A DNA stretch of 64,000 bases from Marinomonas colpomeniae (GTDB lineage: Bacteria; Pseudomonadota; Gammaproteobacteria; Pseudomonadales; Marinomonadaceae), in assembly GCF_014803385.1 (NCBI RefSeq), contig NZ_JACYFC010000002.1, positions 434,001 to 498,000 of the forward strand, written 5' to 3'. A program made the translations under genes and the position numbers. The notes under the pieces were generated by a model. The model worked only from the letters and a program-made list of their open reading frames with translations, was not told the DNA's origin and did no database searches. Below, one piece after another: positions 1 to 8,615 of this stretch. Position 1 is the stretch's first letter. Each line of letters begins with the position of its first letter.

Positions 1-216
1 AATAAACTGACGCAGCAAGGCTTCATGTAAACGACTGTCTAACATGACTTGTTTGAACCATTCCGTTCCAACAAAGTAACGGGTGTAAGGATCAAAAATG
101 TCTTGTACCGAATAGTTCACTACCGTCATTAAAGGAATAATAGCGGAGAAGGCAACGATCAAGAAAACGGGCATAACAAGGAACCACGCCTTGTTGTTTT
201 CGACTTTAGTTTGCAT
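1..216 (-). CDS. glpP: Glycerol-type ABC transporter permease, N-terminal part
   Basis: Only the first 72 codons are inside the window; the gene runs off the left edge. The visible part has a short polar start, then one hydrophobic segment at about residues 10-32 ending in IIPLMTVVNYSVQD, typical of MalF-type sugar/polyol permeases. Its ATG overlaps the end of the upstream ATPase gene by 11 bp, so the two are probably translationally coupled. The order ATPase, ATPase, permease matches the glpSTPQV glycerol importer described in Rhizobium leguminosarum. The glycerol assignment comes from this synteny and the ATPase sequences, not from this fragment alone. Confidence 0.75.
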   Translation of the reverse strand, partial: MQTKVENNKAWFLVMPVFLIVAFSAIIPLMTVVNYSVQDIFDPYTRYFVGTEWFKQVMLDSRLHEALLRQFI

Positions 217-1363
217 GGTCAGTCTCCTTGTCTTGTTCGTTATCGATGGCCTTGTCTGAAGAGGTAGGATGAACATTTAAGTCAACGAGATAATCGTCCA
301 CATAAACCTTAGTCCATTGCTCTGGGAAGCTAACGTATATTTGCCCTGACGGTACTTTTTGGTCTTCGCTAAGGCGTGCTTTCATCACTTGTCCGTTAAA
401 TAAGAAAGACAATATTTTATAAGTGCCTAAGTCTTCCACATAGTCCACGCTGACAGGGAAGGCGTCGTCATTCTTGCCGTCCCAAACATGAACGAACTCC
501 GGACGAATACCGAGTGTTACCTTGTTTGTTCCCATCGCTTTTAAGCGAGTTAGCATCTCTTTGTTAATGGCAATGGTATGGCCGCCAAAGGTCAGTTTAT
601 CCGTTAACTCTGCTTCGAAAAAATTCATCCCTGGGCTACCAATAAAGTAGCCAACAAAGGTGTGAGCAGGGTTTTCGAACAATTCTCTTGGTGTACCAAA
701 TTGTACGATTTGACCGTTGTACATCACTGCAATTTTGTCAGCAAAGGTCGAGGCTTCCAACTGATCGTGGGTCACATACACCATAGTGATGTTGAACTGT
801 TCGTGAATTTGTTTGAGCTTACGACGCAGCTTCCACTTCAATTGAGGGTCAATAACGGTAAGTGGTTCATCAAACAAAATTGCCGATACATCGTCACGAA
901 CCAAGCCACGACCCATGGACACTTTTTGTTTCTGATCGGCTGAAAGGCCTTTCGCTTTTCGTTGTAACTGATCAGATAGCTCTAGAATTTCTGCCACTTC
1001 ATGAACTTTAGAAGTGATCTTATGTTTTGGAACACCAATGTTACGAAGTGGGAAGGCCAGGTTATCGAACACCGTCATGGTGTCGTATACCACTGGAAAC
1101 TGGAAAACTTGTGCGATGTTGCGCTCTTCTGGTTTCAGTTCGTTGACGCGTTTACCATCAAACAATACTTCACCATTGGAAGGTTCTAATAATCCCGAAA
1201 TAATATTAAGTAGGGTCGATTTACCACAGCCTGATGGGCCAAGTAACGCGAACGCGCCGCCTTGTTCCCAAACGTGGGTCATTTCACGAATGGCGTAATC
1301 TTCAGGTCGCGTTGGATTTTCTGCATAGGTATGAGCCAACGCGTTTAATGTAATTTCAGCCAT
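206..1363 (-). CDS. glpT: Glycerol-type ABC transporter ATPase GlpT-like
   Basis: Cytoplasmic ATPase subunit of a MalK-type importer (385 aa). Visible motifs: Walker A GPSGCGKST at 42-50, Walker B AILFDEP at 161-167, H-loop histidine in YVTHD at about 199, and a C-terminal regulatory (TOBE-like) region from about 245. The ABC signature is degenerate: LSADQ at 140-144 instead of LSGGQ. It is the second of two unlike ATPases encoded in tandem, 2 bp after the first, and overlaps the permease start. This matches the glpS-glpT pair of glycerol importers, where two different ATPases form a heterodimer. Substrate is inferred from family and synteny; another polyol is possible. Confidence 0.8.
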   Translation of the reverse strand: MAEITLNALAHTYAENPTRPEDYAIREMTHVWEQGGAFALLGPSGCGKSTLLNIISGLLEPSNGEVLFDGKRVNELKPEERNIAQVFQFPVVYDTMTVFDNLAFPLRNIGVPKHKITSKVHEVAEILELSDQLQRKAKGLSADQKQKVSMGRGLVRDDVSAILFDEPLTVIDPQLKWKLRRKLKQIHEQFNITMVYVTHDQLEASTFADKIAVMYNGQIVQFGTPRELFENPAHTFVGYFIGSPGMNFFEAELTDKLTFGGHTIAINKEMLTRLKAMGTNKVTLGIRPEFVHVWDGKNDDAFPVSVDYVEDLGTYKILSFLFNGQVMKARLSEDQKVPSGQIYVSFPEQWTKVYVDDYLVDLNVHPTSSDKAIDNEQDKETDHAN

Positions 1364-1365
1364 GA

Positions 1366-2454
1366 TTATTGCTCCCTCATTCGTGCTGGGGAATGCACCA
1401 TTTTGCCCTGGTCATCAAAGGCATAAAGTTTGTGCGTTGGGAAATACACTTTAATTTCTTCATCAACCTGATAAGCATGAACACCAGATAAATGAAGTAC
1501 TAAATCAAAATGGGGGTTGTGCACGTGCAAGAAGGTTTCTGACCCGCTAATTTCGGCAAGGTCAACACGAACTGGCAATTCTAGATCATCGTCAGAATGT
1601 GGCACTAAGCCGATATGAGATGCACGTACACCAAACTGATATTCGCCTGGTGTTAAGCGGCGCAAGTCATTGTTAAGACGAAAATGAACGGTGTCATCAA
1701 AGGTAACTTCTTCTTCATTAACACGTCCCGGAACCACATTGATTGGCGGCTCAGAAAACATTTCAGCAGTAATGATGTCTTTTGGCTGATGATAAACCTC
1801 AGCCGTTGGCCCCATTTGCAACAAACGACCTTCGTTTAATACTGCGGTATTACCGCCGAGAGCAAGCGCTTCATTTGGCTCCGTTGTTGCGTAAATAGCG
1901 ATGCAATTACGGGCCTTAAATAACGCTCGTAGTTCTTGGCGCAACTCTTCACGTAATTTGTAATCGAGGTTAACCAAAGGCTCATCAAACAATATGATTT
2001 GTGAGTCTTTTACTAAGGCGCGTGCCATAGCGGTACGCTGTTGTTGGCCACCAGAAAGTTGTAATGGAAGGCGATCCAAAAAGGGGTCTATACGTAACAT
2101 TTCAGCTGTTTCACGAACTCGACGGTCTACTTCGGCTTCATCCATTTTTGCAAGACGCAGTGGCGAGGCAATGTTTTCGTAAACAGAGAGATTGGGATAA
2201 TTGATGAACTGTTGGTACACCATGGAAATATTACGTTCACGAACGGCTACACCGGTTACGTCAACACCATTCATGATGATCTTGCCTGTGGTTGGTCGGT
2301 CGAGACCAGCCATAAGTCGCATCAGCGTCGTCTTACCAGACAGTGTTCGGCCTAGTAGAACATTGAAAGAGCCCGGCTCAAGCGTCAGATTGACGTCATC
2401 GATCCAAGTTTCTCCCTCAACAACGCGCGATACATTCTGCAGCGTCAGAGACAT
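1366..2454 (-). CDS. glpS: Glycerol-type ABC transporter ATPase GlpS-like
   Basis: First gene of the leftward transporter operon (362 aa). Walker A is GRTLSGKTT at 35-43, the signature LSGGQ at 133-137 is intact, and Walker B is ILFDEP at about 154-159. The H-loop position reads YATTE rather than YVTHD, so the switch histidine is replaced by threonine near residue 191. It therefore complements its partner, which has the histidine but a degenerate signature. A sigma-54-type promoter lies about 100 bp upstream and an enhancer-binding regulator is encoded divergently, so induction by that regulator is likely. MalK-family MgpC/UgpC-type ATPases are the alternative, but the glycerol-type pair fits best. 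Confidence 0.8.
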   Translation of the reverse strand: MSLTLQNVSRVVEGETWIDDVNLTLEPGSFNVLLGRTLSGKTTLMRLMAGLDRPTTGKIIMNGVDVTGVAVRERNISMVYQQFINYPNLSVYENIASPLRLAKMDEAEVDRRVRETAEMLRIDPFLDRLPLQLSGGQQQRTAMARALVKDSQIILFDEPLVNLDYKLREELRQELRALFKARNCIAIYATTEPNEALALGGNTAVLNEGRLLQMGPTAEVYHQPKDIITAEMFSEPPINVVPGRVNEEEVTFDDTVHFRLNNDLRRLTPGEYQFGVRASHIGLVPHSDDDLELPVRVDLAEISGSETFLHVHNPHFDLVLHLSGVHAYQVDEEIKVYFPTHKLYAFDDQGKMVHSPARMREQ

Positions 2455-2487
2455 GTTGATACCTTTTTTTGTTGTTATTTTTATCCT

Positions 2488-2532
2488 GTGTGTTCACCGA
2501 AAATTTTTGTCTAAGTGCAAAAGTGAACACAC
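2488..2532. repeat. 10 bp inverted repeat in glpS leader
   Basis: GTGTGTTCAC at 2488-2497 and GTGAACACAC at 2523-2532 are perfect inverted repeats 25 bp apart. Each arm carries a TGTTCA/TGAACA core found four more times in this intergenic region. It lies downstream of the predicted sigma-54 start, so it could be an operator or form a leader hairpin in the glpS transcript. Confidence 0.6.
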
Positions 2533-2550
2533 ACTGGTACCCAAAGACAT

Positions 2551-2566
2551 TACAAATCCCGTGCCA
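2551..2566 (-). promoter_or_regulatory. Sigma-54 promoter of the glycerol transporter operon
   Basis: Read on the minus strand this is TGGCACGGGATTTGTA. It has the GG at -24, spacing of five to the -12 element TTGT (consensus TTGC), and lies about 100 bp upstream of the glpS ATG. A gene for a sigma-54-dependent AAA+ activator sits immediately divergent, which supports the call. Expected transcription start is near 2540. Confidence 0.7.
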
Positions 2567-2668
2567 AAAAATATTTTTTGGAGTTTTATTGTTTTTATCT
2601 GTCTGATAATTATAGGTTTTTATTTAATTATTAACTATTTGTATGATTTTTACTTCTCTAGAAATAGC

Positions 2669-2720
2669 TGTTCACAAGTGTTCAAAGTGTTTACAGTCCG
2701 AACATAACAATGAACACTTG
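2669..2720. promoter_or_regulatory. Putative upstream activator sites (TGTTCA boxes)
   Basis: TGTTCA occurs at 2669-2674 and 2679-2684 as a 10 bp-phased direct repeat. CAAGTGTTCA (2675-2684) is exactly inverted as TGAACACTTG (2711-2720). A further TGAACA lies at 2767-2772. These sit about 100-220 bp upstream of the predicted sigma-54 promoter, the usual range for enhancer-binding protein sites, so I infer they bind the divergently encoded activator. Confidence 0.5.
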
Positions 2721-2832
2721 ATGCACAGTTTGAGGTTTAAATTCACTGCATTGTTACAAGTGTCGATGAACAAAATCGTATAAATGTATGTTGATTATGT
2801 ATGTTTATTCGCCCAGTGATTTGGAGCTGGAT

Positions 2833-4794
2833 ATGCAAGACGAAAAAGAAAAACAACAAGACGTTAAGCAGAATCATAAAGATCGAATTCAAGATTCGTG
2901 GTATCGCTGTGAGCAGTTCGGGCTGGATCACGCTAGTCGTCCAGACTTTGCTACTTTGCAGAAAGGCATTTTGAATGATCTAGTCGATCAGCACCGTAGC
3001 TTGCTTGAGACCACCGAAAATGAAGTGCTTCCTTACTATGAGAATATCCTTAGTAATTCTGCGTGCATGATTGTTTTGGCAGACCGCCAAGGTCACGTGC
3101 TGAACACGTGGGGTCAACCTCGTTTTGGCAGTGCAGAAGAGCACGGTTTAATTGGTGGTAATCAGTGGAGTGAAATGGGTGCAGGTACCAACGCGATTGG
3201 TACAGCGCTGATTACTGGTGAAGCCATTCAAGTAGGCCGAGACGAACATTTTCTGAGAGCTAATCGTTTCATGGTGGGTTCTGCATCACCAATCTACAAT
3301 ACGAAAAACGATTTGGTGGGTGTGCTAGACATTTCATCAGACGCTTATTTACCACAAGATCACACCTTTGGCATGGTGAAGCTTATGTCATTAAGTGTGG
3401 AAAACCGTTTGATATTTTCTGCCTTTCAACAAGAGCATTTCATTCTCAGCTTCAACACTAATGTGGTTAGTTTAGACAGTCATTGGTCAGGTATTTTGGT
3501 ACTTGATGAAAACGGTATAATTGTGTCCGCTAACCGTCGTGCGGAAGTTGTTTTGGCTCGAGATTTAGCTCTATTGAATATCAACCAAGTATTCGATATT
3601 GAAATGCGCGAAATTAAACACCACCCTTCTAGTTTGCCAATGAAGCTACTCGCCATGGGGCGCTATCAGTTCTATGTGAAAGTGATTCCTCCCGTTCAAC
3701 AAATTATGAGAGTCCCAGATTTCCGCCAGCGTGCTGATTATGTGTCACCTTCACAGTTGGAAACTCACGTTGAAAATATTGTAACTGTAGCCGATAAGGT
3801 GTCTAACTCCGTGGAAAAGTCGACTTCTAGTATCAAAACACCTTCTCCAGTCGTACCAGATAACGTTATTCCATTAGCAGAGTTGCAACATGGTGATGAG
3901 AGTGTGGAGCGTTTAGTGCGCCAAGCTCATAAAATCATGGAGAAAGATATTCCCATTCTGATTCATGGTGAGACAGGTGCTGGAAAGGAAATTTTTGTTC
4001 GTAGCCTTCATTACCATAGCTCACGTTCTAAAGAGATGCTGGTGGCGGTAAACTGCGCGGCAATTCCTGCTGAATTAGTCGAATCTGAACTTTTTGGGTA
4101 TGAAAAAGGTGCTTTTACAGGTGCTCAAAATAAAGGTTCAATTGGTCTTATTCGTCGCGCTCACAGAGGTACTTTATTCCTCGATGAAATCGGTGAAATG
4201 CCGATGGCTGTGCAGTCTCGCTTATTACGTGTTTTACAAGAAAGAGTAGTGACTCCTCTAGGTTCAACGGAAGTCTACCCTGTGGATATAAAACTGATTT
4301 CTGCAACCAACCGAACGCTAAAGACGGAAATTAAAGAAGGCCGTTTTCGACAAGATTTGTACTATCGTATTTCAGGGTTAAATATAGAATTACCTGCACT
4401 ACGTGAACGCAAAGACAAGGCAGAATTGATTAAATATCTGCACAACCGATTGCGTAAAGAAGAACCGGGACCAGACTTATCTGAAGATATGGTGGATTTA
4501 CTTGCTAAGCATCCTTGGCCTGGCAACATGCGTCAACTCGCTCATGTACTCAAAGTCGGAATGGCCATGGCGGACGAAGAGATATTAGAAGATTGGCATC
4601 TACCAGATGATTTTTTTGAAGATCTAGACGTAATTCATCATTCTGATGAAATGCAAATACATCAGGTTGATAATAGTGAAGAACCGATAGAAAAACTTAT
4701 TCCAAGGTTGTTAATAGAATACAAAGGTAATGTTTCTAAAACTGCTAAAAAAGCAGGTGTGAGCCGTAATACAGTTTATAAATACGCCAAATAA
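2833..4794 (+). CDS. Sigma-54-dependent AcoR-type transcriptional activator
   Basis: Predicted activator of the divergent glycerol transporter operon (653 aa). Order: N-terminal GAF-like sensor at about 55-190, a PAS-like segment at about 215-290, AAA+ domain with Walker A GETGAGKE at about 379, sigma-54 contact loop GAFTGA at 426-431 and Walker B GTLFLDE at about 446, then a Fis-type helix-turn-helix at the extreme C-terminus (VSRNTVYKYAK). I chose the ATG at 2833 because GGAG stands six bases before it; an in-frame ATG at 2788 would add 15 residues without a good ribosome site. The lack of a phospho-receiver and the GAF domain fit AcoR/DhaR-type ligand sensing. Confidence 0.9.
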   Translation: MQDEKEKQQDVKQNHKDRIQDSWYRCEQFGLDHASRPDFATLQKGILNDLVDQHRSLLETTENEVLPYYENILSNSACMIVLADRQGHVLNTWGQPRFGSAEEHGLIGGNQWSEMGAGTNAIGTALITGEAIQVGRDEHFLRANRFMVGSASPIYNTKNDLVGVLDISSDAYLPQDHTFGMVKLMSLSVENRLIFSAFQQEHFILSFNTNVVSLDSHWSGILVLDENGIIVSANRRAEVVLARDLALLNINQVFDIEMREIKHHPSSLPMKLLAMGRYQFYVKVIPPVQQIMRVPDFRQRADYVSPSQLETHVENIVTVADKVSNSVEKSTSSIKTPSPVVPDNVIPLAELQHGDESVERLVRQAHKIMEKDIPILIHGETGAGKEIFVRSLHYHSSRSKEMLVAVNCAAIPAELVESELFGYEKGAFTGAQNKGSIGLIRRAHRGTLFLDEIGEMPMAVQSRLLRVLQERVVTPLGSTEVYPVDIKLISATNRTLKTEIKEGRFRQDLYYRISGLNIELPALRERKDKAELIKYLHNRLRKEEPGPDLSEDMVDLLAKHPWPGNMRQLAHVLKVGMAMADEEILEDWHLPDDFFEDLDVIHHSDEMQIHQVDNSEEPIEKLIPRLLIEYKGNVSKTAKKAGVSRNTVYKYAK

Positions 4795-4889
4795 ATACGC
4801 TAAATTAAAGCTTTACAATTCTTGCTTATATTTCTCTATTTTAATTTGCTATAAATACAGTAATCCATCAAAAAATACAGTGAAACCTC

Positions 4890-6320
4890 ATGTCTCAATC
4901 TTCAAGGATGTTTTTGACAGTTTTTATTAATCTGCTTTTGATTATTGCTAGTACTAGTCTTTTATATGTACTGGAAAGTAATTGGCAGGCAAAAAAAAAT
5001 CAGGAAAGTAGAGATCGAACCTATGAGTTCTACTTTAATAAAGTGGAACATTATCTAGGCAATGTAGCAAATACGTTAAACTTCATCTCAGAAGAGTATT
5101 CTGAAGGTTCGTGTAGTCGGCCGTTTATACTTGATATGCGTAAAAAACTTTTCAATATTCCCGGAGCAATTGAATTGGGTATTGTGCAGACGATAGGTGA
5201 TCAAGGCGTTATTGCATGCAGTTCTTGGGGGGAATCAGGGCATAAAATCTTCGTTAGGAAACCATCACCGCATGATGGCATTTTATTAACTGGACCACAT
5301 CTGATAAATTCATTAGAAATGCCTGTCTATGTCATCAAAAAGACAGTAGAAAACTTTGAATTTAACATCCTTATCAAGCAAAAAAGTGTTGATAATTTCA
5401 TCATGAATAGTCGAGAAATCGCTGTCTCAATCGCTGATGGAACATCAGGGGAAAAATACCGCGACTCAAATATTATCACTGATCTGTCTTATGTTATTCC
5501 TACTAATCATAATGTTCAGAAGCATAGTTTATATTTTATACCCGGTTCGCTGTTAATGTTCATTATTTGTTTTTTTCTAATCTCCCCTAAATTTGTTAGG
5601 TTAATAGAGAAATATATCCTTCGGTTTAAGATTAAAAATCATTATTACTATAATGAATATCAACCCATTGTAGATACAAAAAATCAGACGATTTTTTCTA
5701 TTGAAGTTTTCTTAAGAGTAAAAAATAATTCAAGCATTCAAGAAAATATAGAGAATATTAAAGATTTAGACTTATGCGTTGATCATTCGCTTTTTCAGAT
5801 AGATCAAATTTGGAAAAGTTTCGATCGAGATTTTATACAGCAGCATAGTTTTCAGGTGAATATTTCTAGCCGGCATTTAGAAAGTCTTGTATTTATTAAG
5901 GAGTTGCTGAGATTAGACCCACTACAGAGAGAGAGTTTAATTCTAGAGGTGACTGAAAACGAAAGTTTAATGATAGATAAAAATTTGATGAAAAGTCGTA
6001 TGACAAGACTGAAAAGCCATGGCTTCCGCTTTGCAATTGATGATTTTGGTGTTGAATACTCAAGTTTGTCTTATATTTCAGAATTTGATTTTGACATTCT
6101 GAAAACGGATAAAATGTTTATCGAAGACACTTCTATTAATAACGCTGTATTAAAGGCTGTCATTAACTTAGCTCATGAAGTGGGAATGGTATGCATTGCG
6201 GAAGGTGTGGAAAAAGCAGAAGACAAGATAAAACTTTGTGAAATGGGCGTTTATCTTCATCAAGGTTGGTATTACGGTCGATCAATGAGTGCGGAAAATA
6301 TAGTAGATTTTAAAGTTTAA
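4890..6320 (+). CDS. CSS-motif EAL-domain c-di-GMP phosphodiesterase
   Basis: Membrane-bound cyclic-di-GMP phosphodiesterase of the CSS-EAL type (476 aa). Transmembrane segments lie at about 8-28 and 214-238, enclosing a periplasmic domain with a cysteine at 75 and the CSS motif at 110-112, as in the redox-sensing E. coli PdeB/PdeC group. The cytoplasmic EAL domain starts near 250. The name motif reads EVF (272-274) rather than EAL, but the glutamate remains, and the later VNIS, EVTE, DDFG, KTDK, AEGVE and QGWYYGR stretches are recognisable. It is AT-rich compared with its neighbours. Its stop codon directly abuts the stop of the convergent lipoprotein gene. Confidence 0.88.
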   Translation: MSQSSRMFLTVFINLLLIIASTSLLYVLESNWQAKKNQESRDRTYEFYFNKVEHYLGNVANTLNFISEEYSEGSCSRPFILDMRKKLFNIPGAIELGIVQTIGDQGVIACSSWGESGHKIFVRKPSPHDGILLTGPHLINSLEMPVYVIKKTVENFEFNILIKQKSVDNFIMNSREIAVSIADGTSGEKYRDSNIITDLSYVIPTNHNVQKHSLYFIPGSLLMFIICFFLISPKFVRLIEKYILRFKIKNHYYYNEYQPIVDTKNQTIFSIEVFLRVKNNSSIQENIENIKDLDLCVDHSLFQIDQIWKSFDRDFIQQHSFQVNISSRHLESLVFIKELLRLDPLQRESLILEVTENESLMIDKNLMKSRMTRLKSHGFRFAIDDFGVEYSSLSYISEFDFDILKTDKMFIEDTSINNAVLKAVINLAHEVGMVCIAEGVEKAEDKIKLCEMGVYLHQGWYYGRSMSAENIVDFKV

Positions 6321-6812
6321 CTATAGTTCGGCCCCCATTGGAAACCCAGTCTCTAAATGATGTTTAAAGGTAAAACCCCTGTTTATCATCTCATGCATGA
6401 CGGGGCTTTTAATTCGCATAACATGACTAGGTGATGTGGCAGTCAATTCACACTGTTTGTTTGTGATACTTGGATTAAACCATTTTCCTGCTTCATCATG
6501 TCGGCTTGGGTGATTTTTATCGTCGCAGCTTAGCCGCCAACCTCCATCGAGTAAAATCCAGTAATCTGTTTCATGTTGGCTAGTAGTTATGACGCCACCT
6601 GTTTGGACTTTCCACTCTTCTGAATGACCAATTACCCAACGCAATTGCTGTGTATCAAGCTCAGTAAAAAAGGGTGTATGGCGTAATAAATACAAATAAG
6701 TAACAGATGGCGTCATGGTGAAATTTCCTGACGCATCGGCTATCGTTTGCTTTGAACAGCTGCTAATAATTAGCAGTGATACTAGAAACAGCGTCAAACC
6801 GAGGGTTTTCAT
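6321..6812 (-). CDS. Hypothetical lipoprotein
   Basis: Small exported protein of 163 aa with a lipoprotein signal: a hydrophobic stretch at 4-17 and a lipobox ISSC, with the acylated cysteine at about 19. The mature part is rich in Trp, His and Thr and shows no family I recognise. It lies 2 bp after the SDR gene in the same direction, so the two are probably co-transcribed, and it ends flush with the convergent EAL gene. Confidence 0.7.
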   Translation of the reverse strand: MKTLGLTLFLVSLLIISSCSKQTIADASGNFTMTPSVTYLYLLRHTPFFTELDTQQLRWVIGHSEEWKVQTGGVITTSQHETDYWILLDGGWRLSCDDKNHPSRHDEAGKWFNPSITNKQCELTATSPSHVMRIKSPVMHEMINRGFTFKHHLETGFPMGAEL

Positions 6813-6814
6813 GC

Positions 6815-7555
6815 TTAAGCTAAACCGCCATTGGCACGTAAGGTTTGGCCGTTAATCCAGCCGCTGGCAGGACTGGCTAAAAAAGACACGATTTGGGCGA
6901 TGTCTTCGGGTTGACCTAAGCGTTCTAACGGAGGCATCTTGGCAAAGTTTTGAATCATCTCTTCGCTTTTACCATTAAGGAATAATTCGGTTGCTACTGG
7001 ACCCGGGGCGACAGCATTCACCGTGATACTACGGCCTCTAAGTTCTTTGGCGAACACTTTTGTGAAGGCTTCTACAGCGGCTTTAGTGCCGTTATAAACA
7101 GCGTATCCTGGTAAGTTAAGTGCCAAGGCTGTACTGGATAAGTTGATAATGCGGCCACCATTATTCAGACGAGATCCCGCTTCTCGTAGCGTATTAAAAA
7201 CTCCTTGAACGTTGATTGAAAAATATTGCTCGAATAACTCGTCAGAGGTGTCGGCTAACGCTTGTGTTTTTAAGATTCCCGCGTTGTTAATCAGAACATC
7301 AATGGTTCCAAGTTTGCTTTCTACTTCATCAAATAGGGCTTTTACTTGCGCTGGTTGAGAGACATCGGCTTTGATGGCAAGTGCTGTTTTGCCTTCCTTG
7401 ATGAGTTCATTAACAAGGGTGTTGGCTGTTTCCGCATTGGAGGCATAATTGATCACCACCGCAAAACCATCGCTCGCAAGATGTTGGGTAATGCTGGCTC
7501 CAATACCGCGAGAGGCGCCAGTGATAAGGGCAATTTTTTGCTTTTGAGTTGTCAT
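6815..7555 (-). CDS. Short-chain dehydrogenase/reductase
   Basis: NAD(P)-dependent oxidoreductase of the classical SDR family (246 aa, normal length). Visible: nucleotide motif TGASRGIG at 12-19, NNAG at about 89, and the active-site YNGTK with catalytic Tyr and Lys near 155-159. The C-terminus ends in a typical FabG-like G-WINGQTLRANGG segment. FabG-like sequence does not fix the substrate. It is divergent from a LysR regulator gene, the common arrangement where the regulator controls the reductase. Confidence 0.85.
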   Translation of the reverse strand: MTTQKQKIALITGASRGIGASITQHLASDGFAVVINYASNAETANTLVNELIKEGKTALAIKADVSQPAQVKALFDEVESKLGTIDVLINNAGILKTQALADTSDELFEQYFSINVQGVFNTLREAGSRLNNGGRIINLSSTALALNLPGYAVYNGTKAAVEAFTKVFAKELRGRSITVNAVAPGPVATELFLNGKSEEMIQNFAKMPPLERLGQPEDIAQIVSFLASPASGWINGQTLRANGGLA

Positions 7556-7721
7556 ATATTGTTTCCTTTTTGATAAGTTGAAACCATAGGAAGTAGAATA
7601 GATTGTTCATAAGAAAAGATAATCACGCTATATTTAGTAATATAATTCCATTTACTTTAATAATTACTCTTTTGTCTATTTGTAAAAGAGAGCAAAGATC
7701 TCATCATCTAAGGACGTGTTT

Positions 7722-8615
7722 ATGGATCGTTTTCAAGAAATGCAGGTTTTTGTACGCATTGCTCAATGTGGCAGTTTTTCTCAGGCGGCGGAAGATTTAC
7801 AGATTCCCAGAGCTACAGTGTCGAATTTGGTGAAGCGACTAGAAAAACGGCTTGGCGTCCGCTTACTGGAGCGTACTACTCGTCAGGTGAGAACCACGCA
7901 AGAGGGTGACAATTACTATCGACGCTGTTTGCGTATTCTGGCAGACCTTGAAGAAGCCGATAGCTCCTTTCAAAACAAGCCACCAAAAGGTGTGTTGCGA
8001 GTCAATTTACAAGGCACCTTAGCCAAACATTTTGTTATGCCTAATATCCAAGATTTTGTCTCGCGTTATCCTGATATTTCCCTGCATATTGGTGAGGATG
8101 ATCGTTTAGTTGATCTGGTTAAGGAGGGTGTCGATTGCGTTTTAAGAGCGGGTCATCTGCAAGATTCCAGCTTAATCGCAAAGCCTTTAGCCAATATGGA
8201 ACAAATTACCGTGGCCAGTCCGGCTTATATAAAGCAATTTGGTGAGCCAAAAACCTTAGCGGCATTAAAAGACCATAAAGCGGTGGCGTATTTATCTTCT
8301 GTGGTGGGTTTAGACACCAGTTTAGATTTTATACTTGATAATAAAGTGATGGCGTTTTCATTGAATTCAACTGTTTCAGTGACGGGGGCTGATTTATACA
8401 CGGATGCGGCGCTGTCTGGTTTGGGGTTAATTCAAGTGCCACGTTATCGGATTGAGCAAGCATTAGCAGAAGGCAGGCTCAAACAAGTACTCTCCGAATT
8501 CTTGGTCCCCGTTATGCCCGTGTCTATATTGTATCCACAAAATCGACAAGTCTCTGCTCGGGTAAGGGTTTTTGTCGATTGGTTGAGTGAGCAGTTTAGC
8601 CAGTATACCAAATGA
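7722..8615 (+). CDS. LysR-family transcriptional regulator
   Basis: LysR regulator of 297 aa with an N-terminal winged helix (FSQAAEDLQIPRATVSNLVK at about 18-37) and a substrate-binding co-inducer domain after about residue 88. I start at the ATG at 7722, eight bases after AAGGA; a GTG six bases earlier is too close to the ribosome site. It diverges from the SDR/lipoprotein pair with about 166 bp between starts and probably controls that pair and itself. The effector cannot be read from sequence. Confidence 0.9.
   Translation: MDRFQEMQVFVRIAQCGSFSQAAEDLQIPRATVSNLVKRLEKRLGVRLLERTTRQVRTTQEGDNYYRRCLRILADLEEADSSFQNKPPKGVLRVNLQGTLAKHFVMPNIQDFVSRYPDISLHIGEDDRLVDLVKEGVDCVLRAGHLQDSSLIAKPLANMEQITVASPAYIKQFGEPKTLAALKDHKAVAYLSSVVGLDTSLDFILDNKVMAFSLNSTVSVTGADLYTDAALSGLGLIQVPRYRIEQALAEGRLKQVLSEFLVPVMPVSILYPQNRQVSARVRVFVDWLSEQFSQYTK

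Noticed and set aside
2743..2931. Minus-strand frame across the glp intergenic region and the activator start
   Set aside because: Lies over the regulator's N-terminus and operator boxes; no ribosome site.
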